Positions 44,613-54,912 of a stretch of DNA of 64,000 bases are shown in pieces. This DNA comes from Darksidea phi (lineage: Eukaryota; Ascomycota; Dothideomycetes; Pleosporales; Lentitheciaceae). The translations under genes were made by a program, and so were the position numbers. Under the pieces are notes generated by a model, which worked only from the letters and a program-made list of their open reading frames with translations, did not search any database and was not told where the DNA came from. Position 1 is the stretch's first letter, and every line of letters starts with the position of its first letter. The DNA lies in NCBI GenBank assembly GCA_030770425.1, contig JASJFT010000048.1, positions 67,693 through 131,692 on the forward strand. The letters are read 5' to 3'.

Positions 44613-47600
44613 ATGAGCCCTTCGCCCGTCTCCACCGCCGAGCCCACGCCGCCCGTCTCCAATCTCACGACTCTGTACAAGCAGCAGCACAAGCGCAACA
44701 GGACGCTGGACAGTGCACAGGCTCGCGGTCGCAACATCTCGCGCTATGAGCTGGGAAGAAGAGACAGGTATGGCGAGCGGGTTACGCGCATATACCCTAG
44801 AGAGATGTGAGTGAGGCCCATCCGCTGTCCCGCCCCCATGCTGCGGCACTTCCATGGGCGCCAGCTGGACGCTCGATGCTTCACAGCTCAGTGTTTGGAC
44901 TGACTTATTGCCGTGTGATTGCTGTTTGCTGTTGTTAATGCTGACTCCGTCGTAGAACAAAGTCCCCACCAACGGCAAAGAGATACTCCTCCGCGTCACC
45001 CACCGGCCCTCCGTATAATGCGACAACCTCTCCTCTGCTGTCGGCTCTCGGCGCCACCAAAACCGCAGCCCAATACACGAACGAGTGGACCAAGTCCTTG
45101 CCCTTCTTCGCGAACCAGGCGTCACCGGGTAACGGCGGCATAGCGACCAACGGCTCTCCGCCCAACTTCCACAACTCGCCAGGTGCTCGCGACGGCGTGT
45201 ATGGGCAAGTAGCCATGTCCAACTCACCTCCAGCAAATGGAATGCGGCCACTGAGCCATCCAAGCCACTACACCACTTTCGGGGGACGGATGCAAGGCTC
45301 ACCCCACGAGTCGCCAGGGAGAGACCGGAGATCGTCCATGTACTCACAGTACGGCGTACGGTCACCTTCCCAGCAGTTCGCTTCAAACCCACCCCTCCCA
45401 CACCAGCCACAAGCCCACTTCTACAATTTGCCTGACTTCGACCTTGGACTGAATGATGTCCCTGGTGAGGGCATCACTGCAGGCGAAAGCGGATACTTCT
45501 GCGGCTTCGACACGCTGAGCATGGCTGGCGATGAGCCGGCCAGGGCTGCCGAAAACGTCCTGCTAGTAGGCTATCAAGGCGGACTGGATGTTTTTCGAGT
45601 CGAAAAGGGTAAAATGGACATTGTCGGTCGCTTGGAGGGCCTGAGGGGTAGTGTAATCGGCGCGAAAGTACTCCCTTGGACCTCGCGAAGAGATCCGTTT
45701 TCTGCCGCCCGTCCCCTGGTTGCTCTCACACTTCATGGTCCTGTCCTCAGTGACTATCGGAGCAGCAATGGTGGCAGCGTGATCGACGACTCGTCATCAG
45801 ACTCTCCTAGTCGTCCTGGTTCTAGCCGAGGGAACGGTCCGGCGAGTAGAATATCAAGCTACCAAACGACCGTGGAGATTTACTCCTTGAAGGAGAGGCG
45901 GAAAGTCGCGATTCTGTATCAGAGTCCACTGGTTCCGGTTACCACTCCATTCGATAGCCCCGTGTTTCAACCACCGCCTCCTGTAGGCGATTTTGTGGTT
46001 GAGGCGAAGGGCAAATACGTCGTAGTGGCCTCTGGCGCAAGTGGGGAGATCTTCATCTTTGCTCCCTATCTCAGAGACCACGAAGATTACCAGGAGAAGT
46101 TCCGATGCATAGGAAAAGTCTGGACCTCCGTACAATTTCGAGAGCGTGTCTCTACCTCGAGTGCGTCAAGTGCTACAGATGGCAGTCAAGAGGATATCCC
46201 TCCTGAGAAGTATGGAGTACCTGTGTTCTCACTTTCCGATCGCTGGTTAGCTGTCACACCTCCTGCGTCGACCGTCTTGTTTCCTGTAAACGGCCTCGCC
46301 TTAGTCTCACCGTACTATGAGCGACCGCCAGGGATCACACATCACACTGTACCCCCTCAGCCTTCTGCGAACTGTGCTGTGGATGCGCCTGAAGCAGCCA
46401 GTTTGTTCAACACGTTAACAAGGGAAGGCACGCAAGCCGCAATCAAGAGCGCTAGATGGGCGACTGAGAAAGGTATCCAAGCTTTCAAGAGCTACATGAA
46501 CAAGGGTACTCATCCTAATGGAAGCACAAATGCCACCCCATATGGTGCAGAGCATGCTCCACAATACTTCCCACCGACCCACGGCCACAGCCAAGCTCAG
46601 CCACGTCAGGAATCTACCGTCATATCTATTCTCGATCTGCAGAGACTTCACGATGCCGAAGAAAGCAAAAACAAAGGTGCTCTGCATGCCATCGCTACCA
46701 TTCCCGCAGCAATGGGATGCAGTTACCTCTCATTCTCGCCCAGCGGTCTCTTGCTCATGACCGTTAGTAAGAAGGGAGACTTTCAGGACGTTTGGGACCT
46801 CAAGCGCATGAACTTTCGACGAGCTCGTAAGAGCGTGCGGGAGCAACCAGCCGGTCCACACGTTCGCCAGGTGGCTAGGTTTGCTCGAATGACTGTCACT
46901 AATGTCGTCGACGTAGTCTGGTCTGCTCCTAGGATCGATAAGGCAGCTGTTATTACAGACAAGGGAACTGTACACATGTTTCTCATGCCCGCCTCCGCTT
47001 TCCAGTGGCCGCCTTCTAGACGCATACGTAAACCAAATGCAACTGCGAAACCCAAGGATGACGGAGCTAATACCGGACGCGGTGGTGCAGTCAACTCTGC
47101 GATGCAAGCTATCAATGGCACCGCTGGTCCGTTGTTCAACGCTATCCGCTCGCGCAACAACAGTGGTGGAGCGCGCTTCTCCTTCAGCAGTCTTGGTATG
47201 ACACCTGCTGTGGGCGCCAAGTCTGGCAAAGCAGTAGCTGCCGGGGTGGGCAAGTCGATTAACAACATCCGCCATGCTGGCGATAACAAGCTTACACTAC
47301 CACCCTCCTCAAGTGGCGTCAAGCCTCATAGCGTACGGTGGATGACCGGCAAAGGTCGGGGTCATGTTGCTTTGGTCGCTGGCGGAACGCTCCAAATCTA
47401 TCGGGTTGCCATGCGACCTGCTACAGGCAAGGGCAAATCCGCAAATGCAACTTCAATTTCGAAAAAGAAGCTTGTGGAATTTGGGCTTGCTCCGATTCGG
47501 GATATGCTGTTCGCACCCTCCATTGCAGGCCAGCTTTACCCCCAGCCTGGAGAGCCTGATGATGATCATGACGTTCACGGCGAATGGCTTCCTCGGTCGC

Positions 47601-48103
47601 TCCCTGGCCGCCGAGGCAAGCCTGGTATAGTGATGGGAACGCAAACCGGACCGTCACCAGCACCTCTCAGCTTTGCCGAGATCGAGACTAATCCTCCATA
47701 CCAGCCTTTCTACACCGATCGTCGCGTAACGCGCTTCGTCTTCTCGCGGGTACTGGGAGACAGTCATGGCAGCGATAGCGAACATCAACCCCAGACGTCT
47801 GATCTCATTTCGAACCTACACACCGAACAAGATGAGTCTCCCTGGCTCTTTGGCCAGCATATAGAGGCTACGCGCATCATGTCACCAGCAATGCAGGCCT
47901 ACGAGTCTGGCGAAGATGATCTGATTGCCGGTGTAGCGGCGCGAGTAGAGAATAAACTCGTTCTCCGGGATGGTGAGGAAGAAGAACAAGTTGTCATCAC
48001 CACAAGGCGTCGACGCACTCGGAAAGATGGCATGGAGGAAGACGAGGAGGGCTTCTTCGAGGATGATTGTGAAGTTCTTGACTTTGCAGAGGACAGGGTA
48101 TGA
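44613..48103 (+). CDS. BCAS3: BCAS3-domain WD40-like protein
   Basis: Exons 44613-44767 and 44956-48103 give 1100 aa; the 188-bp intron joins GRRD to RTKSPPTAKR in frame. After a Ser/Pro-rich 190-residue start comes a beta-propeller region (ENVLLVGYQGGLDVFRVEKG, KYVVVASGASGEIFIFAPYL, FSLSDRWLAVTPPASTVLFP). The BCAS3 region has CSYLSFSPSGLLLMTVSKKG and VRQVARFARMTVTNVVDVVW. The C-terminus ends in an acidic tail. BCAS3 is distantly related to the PROPPIN/Atg18 propellers and, in animals, works with PHAF1 at phagophores. The fungal role is not known. Coding composition is strong along the whole length; the first exon is supported by phase and composition only. Confidence 0.9.
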
Positions 48104-48540
48104 TGGTCTGCAGAGGCCACATGTAGATAAGAGGTACCACCTCCTCTCTACCATCACAGCGTTTGGCGTATTTTAAACCGGATGTCAGCGCGACTCAACT
48201 TGACTTCTTATGGGTGCATATGGCGCTTTGGATATCTTTCGGTTTGGATTAGCATGAACAGGATACCACCATGGACAGAGAGGTAGATATGCATCATACA
48301 TAGAGAAACGGAGCCAATTAGAAATAAACCTTGATACATTTCGTCCAATCCTAAGCGATACGCTTGAAAGATGCCAGCACCTGAGCGTTCAACAGCGAAG
48401 TATCAATCACGTGGCTTTGAATAGACCCTGATTTCTGCCAAGCCTTTACGTCAGACGCGAAACATAATTCCATTCCCAGGCATCAACACACAGTGTTGGC
48501 ACGCATCTCGATCCCTTGCACCGCATTGTACACCGTCACC
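48104..48540. other. Intergenic gap
   Basis: 3' flank of the BCAS3-like gene and promoter of MPDU1. No gene seen. Confidence 0.45.
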
Positions 48541-49508
48541 ATGGAGACTATCCGCTCTACACTCCAACCGGTCACCCAGAACCTTCCGAAACCGATCGTG
48601 GATGCTGGCCGTAGCCTCCTCGGGCCTTTCTGTTACAAGACGCTCATCCTCGACGTCGACCCATTCGCTTCCCCAGACTGCCTCAAGCTTGCCATCAGCA
48701 AAGGGCTTGGTATTGGCATCATCGCTGCCTCCTCCATTGTCAAGGTTCCCCAGCTGCTCAAAATCATCAACTCGCAATCCGCCGACGGCATCAGCTTCCT
48801 CTCGTACCTTCTAGAAACAGGCAGCTACCTCATCGCCCTAAGCTACAATGCGCGTCACGGGTTTCCTTTCAGCACGTACGGCGAGACGGCGCTGATCCTG
48901 GTGCAGAACGTGGTTATTGCGGGGCTAGTTTTGAAGTATAGCGGGAAGGGTATGGGGAGTGTAGGCGCGTGGGTTGCCGGGATCGTGGCAGTGGGGATGG
49001 CGCTTGCTAGGGAGGATATCGTGGACTTCAAAACGTTGGCCTGGTTGCAGACAGGGGCGGGTGTGTTGAGCGTGAGTAGCAAGCTGCCACAGATTGGCAC
49101 TATTTGGAAGGAGGGAGGGACGGGACAGTTGAGCGCTTTCGCGGTAAGTTTACTTCCAGCATCGTAAAGATCACAGTTTGGGCAACGAACGTGCTGACAG
49201 CGTGGAACTAGGTCATCAACTACCTTCTCGGGTCCCTTAGCCGCATCTTCACAACCCTACAAGAAGTCCCCGACCCCCTTATCCTCTATAACTGCATCGC
49301 CGGATTTGCTCTTAATGCCGTCCTCGCACTTCAGATGCTATGGTACTGGAACAGCTCGACCTCGAAGAACACTCAGAGTAAGAAGCTGAACAAGCCGATC
49401 ACTGCGGGCTCTCGCAAGAATAAGGACACGCCGACGAGCTCGACAGCGAGTGGACAGAGCTATGCGAGGGTTGCGGCAAAGAGTCCGAGCACCAGACGCC
49501 GGGGTTAG
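48541..49508 (+). CDS. MPDU1: MPDU1/Lec35-type PQ-loop protein
   Basis: Exons 48541-49143 and 49212-49508 encode 299 aa; the start ATG is in the context caccATGgag. It shows the family blocks GPFCYKTLILDVDPFASPDC, LKLAISKGLGIGIIAASSIV and KVPQLLKIINSQSADGISFL (first PQ loop), then SYLLETGSYLIALSYNARHG and SKLPQIGTIWKEGGTGQLSA (second PQ loop). Seven hydrophobic helices fit the ER membrane. The protein is needed to use mannose- and glucose-phosphate-dolichol in N-glycan, GPI and O-mannose assembly. The C-terminal tail is basic (SKNTQSKKLNKPITAGSRKN), typical of fungal members. Confidence 0.95.
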
Positions 49509-50413
49509 CACTTGCATACCTCTGAGTGATCTCTTGTGGAAGGAGTGCCATTTTCTTTTCTCGGTTAAGATTAGAGTTTTTTTCTCTTTTTTTCCTTGAG
49601 GGAAAAGCTGCATTGCGCAACTATGCTATTGTAGGGGAGTTTTTCTACTCTAATGAAACACTGCATATCTGTGAAGACCAGTACTGAAATTTCAACTACA
49701 CATGAAAAGAGTGGAACGCTTGACGTCGGCCCGTGGAACAGTGGGCTGCCAACACTGGCTTCATCCGACACGAGCCTCAACACGTGGGGTGCAGAAGAGG
49801 TGAACTGTTGGAACCAAGGGGTGTGAACCAAGGGAGCAGCGCTCATCGACCGTACTGAATGGCCACACACGAAGGTATAAAGGCCGTCCGTCTGCTGAAG
49901 CGTCCAAGGTTAGAGTTTAATGCTATCTTTCTCAACATCTGACACATTTGAATGATTTGAAGTCCTCAGCCAACGATTGAAAGGATGGTGAAGTTGCTGT
50001 GATGGTCATACTGCTGTCGAAGGACATCGTTGCACCACTGACACTTCAACGTACTTTTAAAGGTTGAACCATCCTGATCACTAGCGTATGTGTCGTCTTC
50101 ATTGTGTTGTCTTCGTCGTGTTATCTTCGCTGCGTTTTCTTCATTGTGTTGTCATCATTGTGTAGGTCCTCAACGCATTCGCTCCAGTACAGAGTATCTA
50201 TAAAAGGAACGACCACCCGCTGAACCATATCTCCAAGACGTAAAAATAATAGCCAGCACGGCGTTCAACCGTTTCAGAGGTACACCAGAACCACTCAACA
50301 AGACCAACCGATCTAATACCAAGGATTTGTAAAATCTCAACGGTTGCTGATCGCTGAGGAATAGTATAGGTACTAAGTGAAGACTAACCGAAACCGACCT
50401 TTACAAACTAACC
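49509..50413. other. Intergenic with a short imperfect tandem repeat
   Basis: Imperfect units of about 15 bp (ttgtgttgtcttcgt type) at about 50093-50165. No gene seen. Confidence 0.5.
50199..50206 (+). promoter_or_regulatory. TATA box (TATAAAAG) upstream of the small gene
   Basis: TATAAAAG sits 208-215 bp before ATG 50414. Most genes in this window show no such box, so its presence supports transcription of the short downstream frame. Confidence 0.5.
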
Positions 50414-50788
50414 ATGAACCCATTCCCCCGCAAGACGCCCCAAAACCCACCCTCCAACCCGCCCCCATCCAAACGCAAGACCGAAGACCCCGACGCACTG
50501 GAATTCACCGATGCCGCCAACTTAACATGGGACGACATGGTATCGGGGCCAAAATATAGGCCGTACCGCGTGCAATGTGTACCTTCTATTAAGGAGTGGG
50601 AAGTTTTGGGTGCTGAGAATGAGAATGAGAAAGAGGGAGGTAAGGGTGCGGAGAATGGTGGTGCGGGTGAGAATGCGCAGGGGAAGGAGGGAGAGAAGAA
50701 AGGTGGGGTGGTGGCGAGGGTGGGTGAGCATGCTGGGGTTGCTTGGGATGTTGCTAAGGGGTTTGCGAAGGGTGTGGGGCGGAGGTAG
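50414..50788 (+). CDS. Small hydrophilic orphan protein
   Basis: A single exon of 124 aa (MNPFPRKTPQNPPSNPPPSK...). It has a Pro/Lys-rich start, a central block DALEFTDAANLTWDDMVSGP and a repetitive Glu/Gly/Lys stretch (ENENEKEGGKGAENGGAGEN). It ends in an amphipathic segment (GVAWDVAKGFAKGVGRR). No known domain. A TATA box lies about 210 bp upstream. The composition resembles stress-type hydrophilic proteins, but that is only a resemblance. It sits at the edge of the accessory block, so it may be lineage-specific. Confidence 0.55.
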   Translation: MNPFPRKTPQNPPSNPPPSKRKTEDPDALEFTDAANLTWDDMVSGPKYRPYRVQCVPSIKEWEVLGAENENEKEGGKGAENGGAGENAQGKEGEKKGGVVARVGEHAGVAWDVAKGFAKGVGRR

Positions 50789-52890
50789 GAGCGCTTTGGT
50801 TGGGGTGCTGGTGTTGTCTGTAAACTGGGTAGTACTATAAATTTCCGTAGTACTATGAACTACGTATCTTGAATGTCTTTCGTAGACTGTAGATTATACT
50901 TACTGAGAGTTGCTTAAATTTATGTATTTTAATTTTAGTGGACATGGAGAGTGCTGTGGAGGGATCTACTACCATAGTATAAGTTACACCGACTTCTGAA
51001 TCATAAGTATCGAATAAGTAGCAGCCGTCGCGTCGTCGAACTCGCGGAATGACCCAAAAAGTGACGCAAGAAGGTTGTTGATTACAGTCATTGCCTGTGA
51101 TTGCCTGAGATTCACATCACGGCATGACTGTGAGGGCAACGGCCCGAACCTCATGAAAGAGGGCGTGGTGCGTGCCGTGGCGCACTGAATCATAAGTATT
51201 CGCTCTCGGATCTACTATCTTTGAGGTAATGTGCGGCCGGGCTCCTTATGAGGGGAGCACGGACAAGGACATTACGGATTTCTTCGGAGAGTCAAAGTAT
51301 CCCGAAACAAAAAGTCTAGGGCCTATTGGGGATATTGTTACACGTTGTTGACAATGTAAGTATTCAAGTGCGGATAAAGTCGCTATAAGTATTAACGGTA
51401 TGTTATCTCTTCTCGATATGTTTTTATTGCTAACCCAATCTTCAGCTCTTCGGTCCGTAGGTAATCGTCCTCCAAGTAATCTCTTACTCCCTAAAGTACC
51501 CGTATCGACCATCGTAATATCAGCATTTGGGTTGCTTGTAATATCGTGGGCTGCTCGATCTTGGGTTGCTCGATTAGTACATGAATGATTAAACGGCTGC
51601 CAGAACTACCTTTAACATCCCGGGTACTCTTCTCCGGTGACCGTAGTGCTACCTCCCTGCATAATCTCTCCATTTTTCCCCTTTATTAGCGAGGTATTCG
51701 AACAAGACCCATCCAGTTCGCTGCCTTTGGAACAGTAATCCATGTTGTGTAGGGTATAACGTAAGGGTTGTCCGTTCGCTTGTATCGAGAATACGTTTTT
51801 ACAAACTTTAGATAGCTGCATATTTTGTCTGCCTGAGCTTTGAATAAGATAAGTAAAAGCTGTTCAGTATGCTAAAGTAGTTTGCAAATGTCTTCAGGCA
51901 ACCACAAGTAGAGCGAGGTAAACAACGTTAGCTAAGTTGCCCCATTCACTAAACGATTACTACCTCCAGCCGCCTTAGGCTTGGTGTTGTCTGTAGCTTG
52001 TATGCTGTATTTTATTAAGTACCGACGGAGGTGGCAACGTCGCACGAAATATCCTCCTCCAGCCGCCGTAAGGCTGAAATGGCCTATCGGCGAAGTAGAG
52101 CGGCTATAAGGCTTAGTTCCTACCGTATTATGACGCTTTAGACTAAATTGGGCGAAATTTTAGACCTATGTTGGAGGAGGCTTGTAGCGCTATGAAATGA
52201 GGCGCCTATATTTCCGGCGCGACTGGCGACGAATGCAAACGATAATTGTTGTAATAACAGCGATCAGGGGGATTAGGAAGACTACTATTATTATATCTGA
52301 TTAACAAAATCTAGATGTCCGAATATAAGAAGAGATTCTAGTATGTCAAAGTCTAAGTAATATACTGGTTTTCTCGCTACGGTGTGGTTCTCGCTACGTA
52401 GTGAGCAATAGTATATAACTTCCATTCCTGAAGGGCGAAAGTCCACCCTCCCTAAAAGAATTATTTGTCTTGGATTTGTACGGTGGGGGTCTTTTTGTAA
52501 GAACCGCACGAGGACCTAGGCACACTAGATGACATAAGTGGATTGCACCGTGATAACTATGTAGGACCTATCAACACCACAAATGTGCTACCGCTGTCCA
52601 ATCTGCCGTTTAATACTCGCTCAGTTGATTCTTTCGTCCCTCCAGCTGTATACTGTACTCGTCAACGAACAACCAGGATCATGGCCGCCAGTCTAGAGAT
52701 GCATCTTGTGTAGTCGTGGACATACTGAGATACATTCCTCAATTCCCACAGTTATAGTCATTGGGAATATCCAAAGCTTGAATGCGGTGCAGAAACCGTC
52801 TAATCTAGCGCTTGTCATACTGAGATGTCACTTAAACGCATGAGAACCTTGAAACGTCAGCTAACAGATTTACTTTCTATTGTGGTGGGC
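50789..52890. other. 2.1-kb AT-rich, gene-poor region with short direct repeats
   Basis: No frame above 90 codons looks real. Short repeated pieces are seen: cctccagccgcc with a following (t/g)(t/a)agg at 51965 and again near 52055, and ctcgctacg twice near 52371-52395. It resembles decayed mobile DNA, but no element could be named. Confidence 0.45.
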
Positions 52891-54502
52891 CTATACCTTC
52901 TCAATATATCTGACAGCGACAATGGCACCATCGTCTTGAAGCTCGGATTCTTCCCCGAAATCCTCGTTCCCCAAGTCTAGACAAGTAAGGCAAGACTCGA
53001 CGATTCTAGAATACTTTGTGCCCATCTTCATTGGAAGCTCCTTTGTGGCTAGAGAGAGAAGACGTGACTTGACAAGTTCTGGATGGCCAAACTCATTGAC
53101 ACTTTCTGCGTAAAGATCGTAGGTTTGCGATCTGGTTGGGCTTTGATTCGGGGTGTACTCTACGAACGAGCTCCAAAGTCCGATCTCTAACAGACAAACT
53201 CCGAGGCTGTAAATATCATGCTGCATGATGTAACGATCTCGGATTCTTGATCCTTGGCGTTGAGGATGGCGATAGAGATTCTTCGCCCAGTCGGTATCTA
53301 CAGTCAATCGCGTGCTGTCGTTTTCCCGACGGATTTTTTCGAACCCAAGAAGGAATGCCGACCCCAAGGTCAACTCAGAATCTCGAAACAAGATGATATT
53401 TTCCGGTCGGATGCTTTTATGAACCATATCGAAGGTATGAACGGAGAAGACGGCTCGCGCTAGCTGGGTGGCCAATCGAAACCTGTCCGAGAGAGAATGG
53501 ACCGTGTCGCTTGCCATAATCTTTGCGCGGAGCGTTTCTGGCTCGGACATGCTCTCTGGTATCCGGAAAACGATGCTGAATTTGTTATACTTCTTATCGT
53601 GAACTGCGCCGAGACATGTCAGAAGGCCGAATGTCGATGGGTTGGCCCTTTTGAGCCTTACGGCCAGCTCGCGAACTGTATCTTTTGAAAGGTCGAATAC
53701 TGAGTCCAGGAGGCGCCACTTGTCGTCGACTTGCACTGACTTGACGGAACTGAAAGCGATTCCGGCGGTTTTGGCCGACTCCAGTTTTTCCGATGGTAAG
53801 AAAACGGCGGTAGAGCCAATGTCCCTTAACGGATTACGCACCGCCATCGTTGCAGTTATCATATCGTATCCTTGGCTCCGATTGCTCTCTTTAGCACGAT
53901 GCAGCTCCTTGTCGAAATGCTGAGTTTGAACTTTCATCGTTGCGAACCACAGAGGATTGAATGAAAGACGTTGCCACGACTCGACTTCGTTAATGGCCAT
54001 GTCTAAGCTGCTCTTCTGTAGAGCATAGTTTGCTCTTTCCTGTTTAGAAAGGGATTTCTCTTGCAGACCATTGGAGTCGAGTTTTAGAGACCGGCTTTTA
54101 ACAAGGCCTTTGAGTTTAGCGTCTGCATAGTTGATTTTCTGTACTAGAATTTCCAGGACATCTGTCTGTACGATTTGGCGTTGTTCATCAAGCTCGTCTT
54201 TAACCCGACGAAAGATTTCGAGTTGTGTTGCCATTTGCAAGCAGTTGCTTAGCAGACGTGTACTCCGTTCGCAAATTTCTGCTTCGGCATTTCTGAGAGC
54301 AGAACAGGTCTTGATCACTGTCTTACAAGCTCTGTAGGGTATTTAATCTTCAAATATCAAGACCAGGAGGCACAGGAGGTAAACGGCGCTCAGGAAGGCA
54401 AACAACAGTTAACATGTTCAAAGCATTAGGAACTTACTTTATTGCGACATCAACTGCAGCCACGGCACCTACGATGCCCAAAGGCAGCTCGACGCCAGAC
54501 AT
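52891..54502 (-). CDS. HeLo-like helical domain fused to a pseudokinase
   Basis: Exons 54502-54438 and 54331-52891 (106-bp intron) give 501 aa. The N-terminus (MSGVELPLGIVGAVAAVDVA, then IKACKTVIKTCSAL) is hydrophobic and Gly-rich and runs into long amphipathic helices over about 200 residues. This is the pattern of fungal HeLo/HeLo-like domains, relatives of the MLKL four-helix bundle. The C-terminal half is kinase-like but dead: the HRD-K-N loop reads HKSIRPENI (about 326-334, catalytic Asp to Ser), DFG is replaced by LGF (about 350), and no glycine loop is visible. HDIYSLGVCLLEIGLW (about 393) is the conserved helix-F region. LYRHPQRQG and HDIYSLG mark a large Pezizomycotina family of HeLo-kinase-like proteins. 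HeLo domains act by membrane damage in programmed cell death; for this gene that is inferred. Confidence 0.87.
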
Positions 54503-54912
54503 TGTAACGGATGAAGTTTCGTAAGGCTGAAAGAAAGGGAGGTCCGGTTTTTGAAAGTGACTCTGCTGCAGAGCGGCGCCAAGCGTTGCCTATTCAGCCC
54601 TCCAGCCTCAATGCACATAGCCACAGCATTGCCTCAAATTTTACGAATCACTGAGCCGAACATTCAACCAATTAACAGCATCCTCCACGCGCCGTCGGCA
54701 CAGCCCCTCATCTGTCGCCTGAGCTTACAAGATGGCTCCCTCTCGACTTCCCTACTTTGCATCGGCAGTTGAACGTTTTTATCCTTCAATGACAGGAGCC
54801 AAAGCGCCCGATGAGAACTTAATCGAATAACAACCTCCAGAAAACTCCAACGTGGTTGATCCCTAGTCAGGCTGAGGCCGTTGACATAGTTGAGAGTGCC
54901 TAGGTTCGAACG
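54503..54912. promoter_or_regulatory. 410-bp head-to-head promoter of the pseudokinase/kinase-WD40 pair
   Basis: The two start codons face away from each other with 410 bp between them, so both promoters lie here and co-expression is likely. No specific motif is called. Confidence 0.55.

Noticed and set aside
44340..45410. 356-codon open frame on the minus strand
   Set aside because: It lies opposite the well-supported BCAS3-like exons, starts without a convincing ATG, and has the Arg/Trp/Ser-rich composition of an antisense shadow.
52891..54502. Reading the minus-strand kinase-like gene as an active kinase
   Set aside because: The catalytic loop reads HKSIRPENI and the DFG position reads LGF, so catalytic Asp residues are absent.
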